A DNA stretch of 64,000 nucleotides, from positions 62,001-126,000 of the forward strand of contig NZ_JAHEAG010000014.1 in the NCBI RefSeq assembly GCF_018596315.1, given 5' to 3'. The stretch comes from Bradyrhizobium sp. SRL28. GTDB taxonomy: Bacteria; Pseudomonadota; Alphaproteobacteria; Rhizobiales; Xanthobacteraceae. Shown piece after piece: positions 1 to 9,861 of this stretch. The position numbers and the translations under genes are program-made. The notes under the pieces are model-generated. The model was not told where the DNA came from and searched no databases. It saw nothing but the letters and a program-made list of their open reading frames with translations. The stretch's first letter is position 1; every line of letters starts with the position of its first letter.

Positions 1-2664
1 GTCTGTCTGCTCGCCATTGCTCTGCTCGTCATGGCTGCGCCGTGCGGACTTGCGTGGGCTGCCGCGCCTTCCGCGGGCTTTGCGCCGGCGAGCTATATCG
101 GCGAACTCGATCCCAATCTGGTGTGGGAGCTCCTGCTCGGCGGGATCGCCGTCGTTTCCTTCCTGGTTGCGATCGGGATCTGGATACTGACGGCGTTACG
201 CGGGGCCAAGCGCGCCCAATTGCAGCGCAGCGCATTCATCAGCTCGGCCCTCAACACGCTCAACCAGGGCGTGATGATGACCAACGCGCAAAACCGCGTG
301 GTCTTCTGCAACGAGCGCTTTCTCGAAATGTACGGGCTCAGCCGCGCCGAGATTTCGAGCGCCATGACCGGACGCGAACTGCTCGAACTGCGACGCGCGC
401 GGGGACTGCTCAATCTCACTGTCGAGGAGTTCGCCAAGCTTGCCCGCCGCCCTGAAGGCGTCGTCACCGAACTGCCGGGCGGACGATCGGTGCTTTCGAA
501 GATCTTCCGCCTGCCCAATGGCGGGACGATCGGCACGCATGAGGATTGCACCGAGCAGCGCCAATTGTCGCGCAAGCTGGCATCGACCACCAAATTTCTG
601 GAATCGGTGCTCGACAACGTTCCGGTCTGCGTCGCCGCCAAGAACATCGAGGACGGCCGCTATATCTTCGTCAACCGCGCGTTCGAGCGTTTCTCGCGCT
701 TCTCCCGCGATCACATCATCGGCAAGCGCGCCGACGAAATCTGCCGGCTGGAAACCGCCAAAAGCATCGAGGCTGCGGATCACGCCGCGCTGACGGCGCC
801 CGAAGGCTATCATCGCAGCGAATACACCGTCGAACGGGGCGATGACCGGCGCGTTCTCTCCGCCAACCGCGTGGTCGCCCGCAACGAGAACAACAAGCCG
901 GAATTCCTGATCACGCTGTTCGATGACGTCACAGATAGACGGTCGCTGTCGCGCGAGCTCGAAAATACCAAGAAGTTCCTCGAACTCGTGGTTGACAACA
1001 TCCCGGTGTCGCTGATCGTCGAGCGCGTCAGCGACGGGCGGTACCTGCTCGCCAACCGCAGCGCCGAGACCATCCTCAATCGCCGCCGCGAGGACGCCAC
1101 CGGCTTGACTGCTTCCGACATCTTCAACCCGCGCGAAGCCAAGCTGATCATCGCGCGCGACGAGGCCGCGATCAAGAAGCGCGGCCTGCTCACCGAAGAG
1201 CACCCGATCTCCACCAAGGACGGGCTGCGGCTGTTCCTGACCCGCCGCATGACCGTTCTCGACGAGACCGGCGAGCCGCAATATCTGATCAAGACCCACG
1301 AGGACGTCACCGACCGCCGCCAGACCGAGTCGCGGATGGCGCACATGGCCTATCATGACGGCCTGACGGACCTGCCGAACCGCTCCGCCTTCCTGCAGGC
1401 GCTGGCCCAGATGATCGAGGCCTGCGCCGGCACCGACGAGGAATTCGCGGTGCTGTGCGTCGACCTCGACGGCTTGAAGGAAATCAACGACGTGTTCGGC
1501 CATGCGATGGGCGACAAGCTCCTGATCGAGGTCGCTGGCCGCATCCAGGCTTCCGCCCGAGGCGGTGTGGTGGCCCGGCTCTCCGGCGACGAGTTCGGCC
1601 TGATCATCGACGGCAAGCAGCCTGATGCCGGCAAGGCGCTGGCCGAACTGCTGGCGCAAGCCCTGTCGGACGAATTCCTGATCGACGGCAAATCGGTGCG
1701 CACCGGGGTCACCACCGGCATCTCGGTGTTTCCGCATCACGGCTCGGACGCGGCTTCGCTGCTCGCCAATTCCGGCGCGGCGCTGTTCCGCGCCAAGCAG
1801 AAGTCGCGCGGCTCGATCAGCATTTTCGCGCCCGAGATGGACCAGCAGATCCGCGACCGCCGCGTGCTGCACCAGGACCTCTCGATGGCGATCAGGAACG
1901 GCGAATTGTCGTTGCACTATCAGCCGCAGGCCGCATCGGGCGCAACGGTCGCCGCCAGCAAGGTCATCGGCTTCGAGGCGCTGGCACGCTGGATGCACCC
2001 GGTGCGCGGCTTCGTGTCGCCGGGCGAGTTCATCCCCCTGGCGGAGGAAAGCGGCCTGATCGTCGAAATGGGCGTCTGGATCCTGCGCGAAGCCTGCCGC
2101 GAGGCCGCCTCCTGGCCGCTGCCGATGCAGATCGCCGTCAACCTGTCGCCGGCGCAGTTCATGCACGGTGACGTCGTCAGCCTGGTGCATTCGATCCTGC
2201 TCGAAACCGGATTGGCGCCCGACCGGCTCGAGCTTGAAATCACCGAAGGTGTGCTGATCGAGGATTTCGACCGCGGACTTGCGCTGTTGCGGCGGCTGAA
2301 GGCGCTTGGCGTCCGCATCTCGATGGACGATTTCGGTTCCGGCTATTCCTCGCTGAGCTATCTGCAGGCGTTCCCGTTCGACAAGATCAAGATCGACCGC
2401 GCCTTCGTCATGAATCTCGGGCGCAATCCGCAGTCGGCGGCGATCGTTCGCGCCGTCATCGATCTCGGCCACGGCCTCGAAATGTCGATCGTTGCTGAAG
2501 GCGTGGAGACCCAGGAGCAGCTCAGCTTCCTCGCGGACGAGGGCTGCGACGCGGTGCAGGGCTATTTCCTCGGCAAGCCGCAGCCGATCGGGCAGTACGC
2601 CGTACTCGTCGGCCGCAGCGCCGCAAACGGCGTCGAAACCGCGCGCAAGCTCGCCAGCGCCTGA
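1..2664 (+). CDS. PAS-GGDEF-EAL cyclic-di-GMP signalling protein (5' end cut by window)
   Basis: Inner-membrane protein that should make and/or degrade cyclic-di-GMP. The frame is open from base 1; the first in-window ATG is at 31, but the residues around it read like the middle of a signal peptide ending in GLAWA, so the true start is probably upstream. Numbering from 31: a membrane helix at about 30-55, three PAS-like segments at about 65-180, 190-300 and 310-430, a GGDEF domain with SGDEF at about 518-522, and an EAL domain with EAL at about 648-650, NLSPAQF, DDFGSGYSSL and VAEGVE. The EAL catalytic motifs look intact. SGDEF is a variant that can still be active in this family. The net reaction cannot be told from sequence. 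It is followed by a 409-base gap. Confidence 0.9.
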   Translation, partial: VCLLAIALLVMAAPCGLAWAAAPSAGFAPASYIGELDPNLVWELLLGGIAVVSFLVAIGIWILTALRGAKRAQLQRSAFISSALNTLNQGVMMTNAQNRVVFCNERFLEMYGLSRAEISSAMTGRELLELRRARGLLNLTVEEFAKLARRPEGVVTELPGGRSVLSKIFRLPNGGTIGTHEDCTEQRQLSRKLASTTKFLESVLDNVPVCVAAKNIEDGRYIFVNRAFERFSRFSRDHIIGKRADEICRLETAKSIEAADHAALTAPEGYHRSEYTVERGDDRRVLSANRVVARNENNKPEFLITLFDDVTDRRSLSRELENTKKFLELVVDNIPVSLIVERVSDGRYLLANRSAETILNRRREDATGLTASDIFNPREAKLIIARDEAAIKKRGLLTEEHPISTKDGLRLFLTRRMTVLDETGEPQYLIKTHEDVTDRRQTESRMAHMAYHDGLTDLPNRSAFLQALAQMIEACAGTDEEFAVLCVDLDGLKEINDVFGHAMGDKLLIEVAGRIQASARGGVVARLSGDEFGLIIDGKQPDAGKALAELLAQALSDEFLIDGKSVRTGVTTGISVFPHHGSDAASLLANSGAALFRAKQKSRGSISIFAPEMDQQIRDRRVLHQDLSMAIRNGELSLHYQPQAASGATVAASKVIGFEALARWMHPVRGFVSPGEFIPLAEESGLIVEMGVWILREACREAASWPLPMQIAVNLSPAQFMHGDVVSLVHSILLETGLAPDRLELEITEGVLIEDFDRGLALLRRLKALGVRISMDDFGSGYSSLSYLQAFPFDKIKIDRAFVMNLGRNPQSAAIVRAVIDLGHGLEMSIVAEGVETQEQLSFLADEGCDAVQGYFLGKPQPIGQYAVLVGRSAANGVETARKLASA

Positions 2665-3073
2665 TTTCGCCAACCGTGTCACCCTGCGCCGGGTACTGTG
2701 ATCCGACGATGTCATCGGCTGCGTGACCTCTCGGGCATTTCGGATTTGAGCCGACGAGGGCATCGCTTGCCTTCCTTTGCAGGCCCGGATATTTTGGCGA
2801 CATAGCTGGTTCGAAAAAGGAGGGCTGCGCGGTGACGACATTTTTCCGGCACTATCGCCAGTGTGGCCCCGTCAACGCCCTGCAAATGCGTTTGCAGGGC
2901 TGACCAGAGACTTCTCCGTAAATCTCTTCCTGGTCTGCCCCCGTGGCAATGCGGCGTCGAACGTCTGATCGTTCGCGCCCGCATTTGTGTAGCTCGCCGC
3001 GCTCCCGCACGAACATCCGATGATGGCTGCATGCCCCGGACGTCGTGTTGGCCGGCAAGACCAGGGAACGACC
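2665..3073. other. Intergenic region with one perfect hairpin
   Basis: No gene with a convincing start or codon pattern is visible here; the short ORFs look like chance frames in GC-rich DNA. The only structure is the hairpin at 2877-2900, annotated separately. The end of the gap contains the ribosome-binding site (AGGGA near 3062-3066) of the ABC-F gene that starts at 3074. Confidence 0.5.
2877..2900. repeat. Perfect 10-bp inverted repeat (hairpin)
   Basis: The arms GCCCTGCAAA and TTTGCAGGGC are perfectly complementary and flank a TGCG loop. No T-run follows on either strand, so it is not a classical intrinsic terminator. It may be an RNA hairpin in the leader of the ABC-F gene or a protein-binding palindrome. 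Confidence 0.6.
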
Positions 3074-4600
3074 ATGACCCTTATCAATATTCGTAATCTT
3101 GGCGTGACGCTGAACGCTCCGCTGTTTTCCCGACTGGAACTTTCTGTCAATGCTGGTGACCGCATCGGGCTCGTTGCCGCCAATGGGCGCGGCAAGTCCA
3201 CGTTACTGCGCTGCATCGCAGGCATGGCGGAGCCCACCGATGGCGAGATCACCAGATCGCGCGGGCTGACCATCGGCTATGTCGAGCAGGATGTACCGTC
3301 CGCGCTCGCGGATACGCCGTTCTATGCGGCGGTGCTCGACATGCTTCCCGTTGAACGACGGGCAAGTGAAGGCTGGAGGGTCGACGTTGCCCTGGAATCG
3401 CTTGATGTGCCCGAGGCGCTGCGGGAAAGGCCGCTGAAGCAGCTGAGCGGCGGCTGGCAGCGGTTTGCCATGCTTGCCCGCGTTGTGGTGGCCGACGCCG
3501 ATGTGTTGTTGCTCGACGAGCCGACCAACCACCTGGACCTCGCGAGGATTTGTCAGCTTGAAGCCTGGCTGAACGCGCTGCCACGGGATATGCCGGTCGT
3601 GATATCGAGCCATGACCGCGCCTTTCTCGACGCAACCACGAACCGCACGGTATTTTTGCGACCCGAGCGGTCGCCAATATTTTCGCTGCCCTATACGCAG
3701 GCCCGCGCCGCGCTCAGCGAGGCGGATGCATCGGATGAACGGCGCTATCGACGCGACCTGAAGGCGGCCGAGCAGCTTCGCCAGCACGCTGCAAAGCTCA
3801 ACAATATCGGCGTCAATTCCGGTAGCGACCTTCTGTTGCAGAAGACCAGGCAACTGAAGCAGCGGGCCGAGAAGCTGGAAGATGCGGCAAAACCCGCCCA
3901 CCTGGAACGATCCGCAGGGACGATCAAGCTGGCCAACCGGGGAACGCATGCCAAGGTTCTGATTGCGCTTGATGATGCTGCTGTTGCTACCCCCGACGGC
4001 AGGTTGCTGTTCAAGACCGGCAAGCAGTTCATCTGCAAGGAAGACCGGATCGTGCTGCTGGGGCCGAACGGGGCGGGCAAGACCCGGTTCGTGGCGATGC
4101 TGCGTCGGGCGATTGAAAATCCGGAAGCCGCGCAAGCCGGCATCAAGGTCTCGCAGTCGCTTGCGCTCGGCTATTGCGAACAGAATCTTGCCGATCTTTC
4201 CGATGCCGACACGCCGATGCGGGCGATTGTCAGCCGTTTCGAGGTCGGCGATCAGCGTGCGCGCGCATTGCTCGCCGGCGCAGGCCTGTCGGTTGCGATG
4301 CAAAGCCGTCCGATCGGCCGGCTTTCCGGCGGACAGAAGGCGCGTCTCGGCATGCTTCTGCTGCGGCTGGCCCAGCCAAACTTCTATCTGCTCGATGAGC
4401 CCACCAACCACCTGGATACCGAGGGGCAGGAAGCGCTGGAAGACGAATTGCTGGAGCATCAGGCAAGCTGCCTGCTGGTTTCACACGACCGCAACTTCGT
4501 GCGAACGGTAGGAAACCGGTTCTGGCTGATCGAAAAAAAGAGGCTGGTGGAACTGGAAGGACCGGAGCGCTTCTTCGCATCGATCGGCGCAACCGGCTAG
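3074..4600 (+). CDS. ABC-F family ATPase (duplicated ATP-binding cassette)
   Basis: Soluble protein with two ATP-binding cassettes and no membrane segments, the layout of ABC-F proteins, which act on the ribosome rather than in transport. The first cassette has a Walker A near NGRGKST, the signature LSGGW and LLLDEPTNHLDL. The second has GPNGAGKT, LSGGQ and LLDEPTNHLDT. A charged linker sits between them. I chose ATG 3074 because AGGGA lies just upstream; a longer frame from 3020 adds 18 residues with no homology-like character. The product is 508 residues, within the usual range. The subfamily (Uup, EttA-like or resistance type) cannot be assigned by eye. Confidence 0.88.
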   Translation: MTLINIRNLGVTLNAPLFSRLELSVNAGDRIGLVAANGRGKSTLLRCIAGMAEPTDGEITRSRGLTIGYVEQDVPSALADTPFYAAVLDMLPVERRASEGWRVDVALESLDVPEALRERPLKQLSGGWQRFAMLARVVVADADVLLLDEPTNHLDLARICQLEAWLNALPRDMPVVISSHDRAFLDATTNRTVFLRPERSPIFSLPYTQARAALSEADASDERRYRRDLKAAEQLRQHAAKLNNIGVNSGSDLLLQKTRQLKQRAEKLEDAAKPAHLERSAGTIKLANRGTHAKVLIALDDAAVATPDGRLLFKTGKQFICKEDRIVLLGPNGAGKTRFVAMLRRAIENPEAAQAGIKVSQSLALGYCEQNLADLSDADTPMRAIVSRFEVGDQRARALLAGAGLSVAMQSRPIGRLSGGQKARLGMLLLRLAQPNFYLLDEPTNHLDTEGQEALEDELLEHQASCLLVSHDRNFVRTVGNRFWLIEKKRLVELEGPERFFASIGATG

Positions 4601-4716
4601 AGCAGCGGCGGATGGCCGGTTCTTGCCTGGACTTGATTCATTTCCGGGAGCGGCATCCACTTTTGGCCATCATGACCTAGTGTAGTGAAGTCAGCTTCTC
4701 TACAGTACCCTTGCGT

Positions 4717-6210
4717 ATGGCGGACTACGATCTCGCGATCATTGGCGGCGGATTGAACGGCGTCAGCATCGCGCGCGACGCCGCCGGACGCGGCCTGCGC
4801 GTCATCCTGCTGGAGCAGGGCGATCTCGGCGCGGGCGCCTCCTCGGCCTCGCCGCGGCTGATCCATGGCGATCTGGCTGGGCTGGAGCGCCGGCATTTTC
4901 TTCGCGTCCGTTCGGCGCTTGCCGAGCGCGACGTCTGGCTCAGGATTGCGCCGCATCTGGTGCGCCCGATGCGCTTTGCCATCCCCGCGCATTCGGACGA
5001 GCGCCCGGCCTGGCAGTTGCGTTCATGGCTCTTGTTGTACGACCGGCTGGCCTCGCGCAACGGTCTGCCGGCCTCGGCGACCGTCGACGTCACCCATCAT
5101 CCCGTTGGCAACGCGCTGAAGCGGCCGTTCGGCACCGCCTTTGAGTATTCCGACTGCGTCGTGGACGATTCCCGGCTGGTGGTTCTCACCGCCGTCGACG
5201 CCGCGGCGCGTGGCGCGGTGATTCGCACCGGCGCGCGCTGCACCCGGGCCGAACGCGGCAAGGAGTGGCGGCTGGTGACGAAAGATCGCGGCTTTCGCCA
5301 GATCGTCACGGCCAGGGCGGTCGCCAACGCCGCCGGCGCCTGGACGCCGTCCGTCGCCGAGACGGTGTTGCGTGTGCCGGCGCCGAAGGTAGCCGCCGTG
5401 CAGATGGACCAGATCGTCGTCCGCCGCCTGTTCGACAGCGACAACATCTATGTGTTCCAGAACAGCGATGGGCGCCTGATCTTCGCCAGCCCCTATGAGC
5501 GGGACTTTACCCTGATCGGCACCGTCAGCCATGCCTTCAAGAGCGATCCCGCCATCGTTGCGATGGCGGCGGGCGACGTCGCCTATCTCTGCGATGCGGC
5601 GAACCGTTATTTCCGCGAGCGCATCGAGACGGTCGATGTGGTGCGCACGCTTTCCGGCGCCAACATGGTGCCGGGTCCTACGGGTAGGCGGCATCAGCGC
5701 GACGGCGCGATGGCGCTCGACTATGGACGCGGCAAGGCGCCGCTGCTCACGGTTTTCGGCGGCGATGTCACCACCTCGCGGCTGCGCGCCGAAAGGGCGG
5801 TATCGAAGCTGGCGCCGTTCTATCCGATGTCGGCGCGCTGGACCGCGAAGGCGGCGCTGCCCGGCGGCGATTTTGCCTGGGACCGCTTCGATAACGAGGT
5901 CGATGAGGTACGCGAACGCTGGCGGTTTCTCGGTGAGGAGCAAGCGAGGCGTCTGGTCGCGGCCTACGGGTCGAACGTCAAGGCGGTCCTTGGTGACGCC
6001 AGGGAGCGCGGCGACCTCGGCCCGGCCTTTGGGCCGGAATTGACGGGCGCCGAAGTACGTTATCTCATGCAAAAGGAATGGGCGCGTTTCCCGGACGACG
6101 TCCTGTGGCGGCGGACCAAGCTCGGGCTGACTATGCTGCCTGCGGATCGCGACGCGCTGGCGGCCTTCATGGCGGCAGCGACGCCGGAGCTGAGATGCGC
6201 CGCTCGATAA
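4717..6210 (+). CDS. glpD: FAD-dependent glycerol-3-phosphate dehydrogenase-like protein
   Basis: Predicted flavoprotein that oxidises sn-glycerol 3-phosphate to dihydroxyacetone phosphate, feeding electrons to the quinone pool. It opens with the dinucleotide-binding motif IIGGGLNG at about residues 7-14, followed by the family segment ASSASPRLIHG. The C-terminal region keeps the GlpD cap pattern (EVRYLMQKEWA, DVLWRRTKLGL). At 497 residues it is the normal length. ATG 4717 is preferred over the in-frame TTG at 4711. Its last 16 bases overlap the next gene, a nucleotide cyclase, so the two are probably co-transcribed. No glycerol kinase or transporter is adjacent, so the substrate is inferred from family only. 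Confidence 0.82.
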   Translation: MADYDLAIIGGGLNGVSIARDAAGRGLRVILLEQGDLGAGASSASPRLIHGDLAGLERRHFLRVRSALAERDVWLRIAPHLVRPMRFAIPAHSDERPAWQLRSWLLLYDRLASRNGLPASATVDVTHHPVGNALKRPFGTAFEYSDCVVDDSRLVVLTAVDAAARGAVIRTGARCTRAERGKEWRLVTKDRGFRQIVTARAVANAAGAWTPSVAETVLRVPAPKVAAVQMDQIVVRRLFDSDNIYVFQNSDGRLIFASPYERDFTLIGTVSHAFKSDPAIVAMAAGDVAYLCDAANRYFRERIETVDVVRTLSGANMVPGPTGRRHQRDGAMALDYGRGKAPLLTVFGGDVTTSRLRAERAVSKLAPFYPMSARWTAKAALPGGDFAWDRFDNEVDEVRERWRFLGEEQARRLVAAYGSNVKAVLGDARERGDLGPAFGPELTGAEVRYLMQKEWARFPDDVLWRRTKLGLTMLPADRDALAAFMAAATPELRCAAR

Positions 6211-7211
6211 ACCCAACGCTGGTTTTTGCGGTGAATGGCTTCCTTGGCGGGATGGCCTATCGCTATTTCTTTGACCTTCCGATCGAAGCCTCGGTGTCGA
6301 ACTATCTCCGCAGCGGCTTTCACGGGATGGGCATGACGCTGGCCGGCTGGGGCGTTCATCTCTACTTTACATCGCGACGAAGTGAGTGGATCAACAAATG
6401 GCCGCTGCTGATCGATCTTGCGGTGCGATCAGCGACCATGGCCGTCGTCGTTGCGTCAGTCATTCTGAGCCTGGAGGCGCTGCTTTATTGGCATCGGATC
6501 GAGGCGAAATGGCTCTTTGGCGCTTTCCCCTGGCTCGTTGCGATCGGGTTTTTCGCGTCGCTGTTCGTCGGGTTGGCCTACGAATTGATACGGCTGGTCG
6601 GCAGTCGCGTGTTGTTCAATATAGCGCTCGGGCGCTACCGGAGCCCGGTGCGGGAAGCGCGTGTGTTGATGTTCCTCGACCTTGCAGGCTCGACCTCGCT
6701 CGCCGAGGCGATGGGCGAATTACGCGTGCAAAGCCTGCTCACCCGGTTCTTCTTCGACATCGACGGCGCAATCGTCGCGCACGGGGGCGAGGTTCACGCC
6801 TATGTCGGCGATGAGGTCATCGTAACGTGGCCGCTCGACGAGCGGATGTTGGGAGGACGCTGCATCGACTGCTTCTTCGCGATTGCCGACAGCATCGCGG
6901 AACGAGCGGGCTCGTACCGCCAGGAGTTCGGCATGGTGCCGAGTTTCCGGGCTGGCCTGCACGCCGGTCACGTGGTGATCAGCGAGTGCGGCAGCTCGCG
7001 CCGCCAGCTTGCCTATTTCGGCGATACCGTGAACGTGACGGCACGGCTGCAGGAGCACTGCAAGGAGGTTGGCCGGAATTTGCTCGTGTCGGCGGACCTG
7101 TTGCGCCATATGAAGCTGAAGCCGGCTTTCGCCGTCGAAGCACTGGGGGAGGTTCGCTTGCGGGGTCGCGCGGCGGCAATCGAGGTGCTTGCCGTCGAGC
7201 GTCGTAGCTGA
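6195..7211 (+). CDS. Membrane-anchored class III adenylate/guanylate cyclase
   Basis: Makes a cyclic nucleotide from ATP or GTP. The 338-residue protein has about four membrane helices in the first 135 residues, then one catalytic cyclase domain. The two metal-binding aspartates appear as D162 in FLDLAGST and D206 in YVGDEVIV; the transition-state segment is GDTVNVTARLQ. Class III cyclases work as dimers. The start ATG 6195 lies inside the end of the GlpD-like gene, suggesting translational coupling. Adenylate versus guanylate specificity is not decided here. It converges on the TPR gene, with only 14 bases between the stop codons. Confidence 0.85.
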   Translation: MRRSINPTLVFAVNGFLGGMAYRYFFDLPIEASVSNYLRSGFHGMGMTLAGWGVHLYFTSRRSEWINKWPLLIDLAVRSATMAVVVASVILSLEALLYWHRIEAKWLFGAFPWLVAIGFFASLFVGLAYELIRLVGSRVLFNIALGRYRSPVREARVLMFLDLAGSTSLAEAMGELRVQSLLTRFFFDIDGAIVAHGGEVHAYVGDEVIVTWPLDERMLGGRCIDCFFAIADSIAERAGSYRQEFGMVPSFRAGLHAGHVVISECGSSRRQLAYFGDTVNVTARLQEHCKEVGRNLLVSADLLRHMKLKPAFAVEALGEVRLRGRAAAIEVLAVERRS

Positions 7212-7225
7212 TCTCACGGACGACT

Positions 7226-8536
7226 TCAATTTCGCTGCGCTTGCCGCGACCAGGCTTCGTCGCGCGCCGAAGGCCTGCGGTCGAGCCGCGCCGAGATGCG
7301 TCGGGCGGCCTTGTCGCCGTGACCGGCGCGCATATAGGCGACGATCAGCGTGTCTTCCCATAATTGCCGCTGGGCGTGGCTGCCGCCGATCCGCGTCAGT
7401 TCGGAAATCGCAGGTTCGAGCAGGCGGATCGCGCTGCCATTGTCGCCTTCGGCAAACGCCCGGATGCCACGACAGAGATCGATCGCGCAGTCGCCCGGCG
7501 CCAGCTTGCCGTCCGCCGCGCGCGCTTGCAGTTGGGCCAGTCGCGTGTCCAGGGCAGCGCTGTCCGTTGTCGCCGCCGCCAGTGCAAAGTGAACGTCGGC
7601 AAAATGTGCGCCCGCCTGCGGAAAATATTTCTCGCCATAAGCCGCAACATCCCGCCAATGCGGCTCTAGCCCGGCCTTGCCGGCTAGCGACAATCGCCAC
7701 AACAGCGAGGCGCCGTCGGTGAAGATGTTCAGCGGCGGATAGGGCCGGCCCGCCGGCTTGATATGCTGTTCATAGATCGCAAGCGCACCATCAAGATCGC
7801 CTTCGTCGAGGTGGGTCAGCGCGACGTGCCAGGCGAGATGCCCGTGCAGAAAACTCTTGCGATCATGCGAAGGCATCCATTGCGCGAGAAATTTGCGGCC
7901 CACCGCCATGTCGCCTTGCTCGAACATCGCGTGCGAGAGGCCATGCGCGGCGTTGGCGTTTTCGGAACGCAGCCCCATCGCGTGTTCGGACAATGTCCGG
8001 CCGGTGGAGAGATTACCCGCCTCGGTGTGCGACCAGCCGAGGTAACTGACGAACCACCAATCCTCGCCATAATGCCGCGCATGGCGTTCGCAGATCGCGA
8101 GCTTGGCGGAATCGTGGTCCGGACGGCCCGAGAACGCGTAGAGGCCGAACGCGCCGAGCAGGATCGACAGCACCTGCGCGTCGCGCGGATATTCTTCGAG
8201 ATGCGCCTCGGCGCCGGTGACAGCGATTTTCGGCTTGCTCTCGATCACGGCGGCCATGATCTCGACATGGTTCTTTTCTCGTGGCGTCGCGCCGGCGGCC
8301 AGCTCGCGCGCCTGCGCCGCCGTGGCGCGCGCCTTGCCGCCCTCCATGTTGAGCTGATGCAGCCGGGCGCGACCGATATGCGCCAGCGCAAAGCCCGGAT
8401 CTTCCGCGATCGCACTGTCGAAAGCGTCCTCGGCGCCGTGCCAGGCCGACAGCATGCAGTCGACGCCGTTGCGATAATGCGCCGCGGCGCGGTCCGATGC
8501 GGTCGTCAGCGGAAGATCGTATCTGTCCCGGTTCAT
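7226..8536 (-). CDS. Tetratricopeptide-repeat protein (TTC38-like)
   Basis: Soluble, all-helical protein of 436 residues with degenerate TPR-like repeats throughout, for example around DAFDSAIAEDPGFALAHIGR near residues 37-56 and LDEGDLDGALAIYEQHI in the second half. The layout resembles the TTC38 group, which is widespread in bacteria and has no settled biochemical role. There is no signal peptide or catalytic motif. It diverges from the PotA-type gene, with 149 bases between the two starts. The family call is reasonable; the function is unknown. Confidence 0.72.
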   Translation of the reverse strand: MNRDRYDLPLTTASDRAAAHYRNGVDCMLSAWHGAEDAFDSAIAEDPGFALAHIGRARLHQLNMEGGKARATAAQARELAAGATPREKNHVEIMAAVIESKPKIAVTGAEAHLEEYPRDAQVLSILLGAFGLYAFSGRPDHDSAKLAICERHARHYGEDWWFVSYLGWSHTEAGNLSTGRTLSEHAMGLRSENANAAHGLSHAMFEQGDMAVGRKFLAQWMPSHDRKSFLHGHLAWHVALTHLDEGDLDGALAIYEQHIKPAGRPYPPLNIFTDGASLLWRLSLAGKAGLEPHWRDVAAYGEKYFPQAGAHFADVHFALAAATTDSAALDTRLAQLQARAADGKLAPGDCAIDLCRGIRAFAEGDNGSAIRLLEPAISELTRIGGSHAQRQLWEDTLIVAYMRAGHGDKAARRISARLDRRPSARDEAWSRQAQRN

Positions 8537-8685
8537 TGTTCTTGTCCTTGGGCAGCAAGCGGTGGGGCAAACCTAGCAAGGCGAGAGGCGCGGCATCCAC
8601 AATATTGTGGCTGCCCGTCTCCAGCCAGTTGAGCGGATGGCGATCCGCCGCTAGCGTGCGCTGCACGATGGGGCTGGCAGACCAC

Positions 8686-9861
8686 ATGACCGAGGAATCG
8701 CCTGATACCGGCAGGCCGAATGTCGACGTATCGGCGGCACCCGCCGAGGCGGCGGCCGACATGCCGCTGCTCCGGATCGAGGGGGTATCCAAGACATTCG
8801 GCAGTTTCCGCGCGGTGGACCGGCTCTCGCTCGACATCGGGGCGGGCGAGTTCTTTGCGCTATTGGGCCCGAGCGGCTGCGGCAAGACCACGCTGCTGCG
8901 GATGCTTGCCGGCTTCGAGACGCCGGACGAGGGCCGCGTCCTGCTTGGCGGCCGTGACATCGCGCCGGTGCTGCCGCACGAGCGGCCCGTCAACATGATG
9001 TTCCAGAACTACGCGCTGTTTCCGCATCTCAACGTGCGGGACAATATCGCGTTCGGGCTGAAGCGCGCAGGGATGCCGCGCGCCGCCATCGACACCCGCG
9101 TGGCCGAGATGGTCGCGCTGGTCAAGCTCGGGGGCATGGAGAAGCGCAAGCCGGACCAGCTTTCCGGCGGCCAGCGGCAGCGCGTGGCGCTGGCGCGCTC
9201 ACTGGCGCGGCGGCCCAAGGTTCTGTTGCTCGACGAGCCGCTGGCGGCGCTCGACAAAAAGCTGCGTGAGAGCACGCAACTGGAATTGATGGAGCTGCAG
9301 CGCCGCCTCGGCATGACCTTCATCATCGTCACCCACGACCAGGAAGAGGCCATGACGATGGCCAACAGAATCGGCGTGATGGATGCCGGCCGGCTCGAAC
9401 AGGTCGCGACCCCGCGCGACCTTTACGAGGCGCCTGCCTCGCGCTGGGTCGCCGAGTTCGTCGGCGACGTCAACCTGTTCGAGGGCGAAGTCACCTCGCA
9501 CGAGCATCATCGGCTGACGGTTGCGACCCGGGATGGCGGCGCCATCGTGGTCGCGGAGCCGCGTCAGCCCGTCACGAAGTCCCTGGTATCGGTCGCGATC
9601 CGTCCCGAAAAGCTAAAGCTGTCGCGCCGCGGCCCGGCGTCGGACGCGGTCACTTCGGAGGCGATCAACCGGCTCGAAGGCGTCGTCACCGATGTCGGCT
9701 ATCTCGGCGGCTCGACCGTCTACAAGGTCAAGCTCGATTCCGGTGCGGTGGTGCGTTCGTCGATAGCCAATACCTCGCGGCTCGACAGGGACACCTATAG
9801 CGCGGGCCAGCGCGTGGTGGCCTGGTTCAGGCCCGACGATTGCGTGGTGCTGGAGCGATGA
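8686..9861 (+). CDS. potA: Spermidine/putrescine-type ABC transporter ATPase
   Basis: ATP-binding subunit of a polyamine- or related-solute importer. It shows Walker A GPSGCGKTT, signature LSGGQRQRVALARS, Walker B VLLLDEPL and the switch-region THDQEEAMTMA. The C-terminal third is a TOBE-type domain. I set the start at ATG 8686, giving 391 residues; ATG 8668 or the MPLL start at 8761 are alternatives. The stop codon overlaps the ATG of the next gene (ATGA), so this is the first gene of a three-gene operon. No periplasmic binding protein is present, so the substrate is only a family-level guess. Confidence 0.87.
   Translation: MTEESPDTGRPNVDVSAAPAEAAADMPLLRIEGVSKTFGSFRAVDRLSLDIGAGEFFALLGPSGCGKTTLLRMLAGFETPDEGRVLLGGRDIAPVLPHERPVNMMFQNYALFPHLNVRDNIAFGLKRAGMPRAAIDTRVAEMVALVKLGGMEKRKPDQLSGGQRQRVALARSLARRPKVLLLDEPLAALDKKLRESTQLELMELQRRLGMTFIIVTHDQEEAMTMANRIGVMDAGRLEQVATPRDLYEAPASRWVAEFVGDVNLFEGEVTSHEHHRLTVATRDGGAIVVAEPRQPVTKSLVSVAIRPEKLKLSRRGPASDAVTSEAINRLEGVVTDVGYLGGSTVYKVKLDSGAVVRSSIANTSRLDRDTYSAGQRVVAWFRPDDCVVLER

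Noticed and set aside
196..2841. 881-residue open frame antisense to the c-di-GMP gene
   Set aside because: It is the complement of a gene with clear PAS, GGDEF and EAL motifs; long antisense frames are expected in GC-rich DNA and the translation shows no domain.
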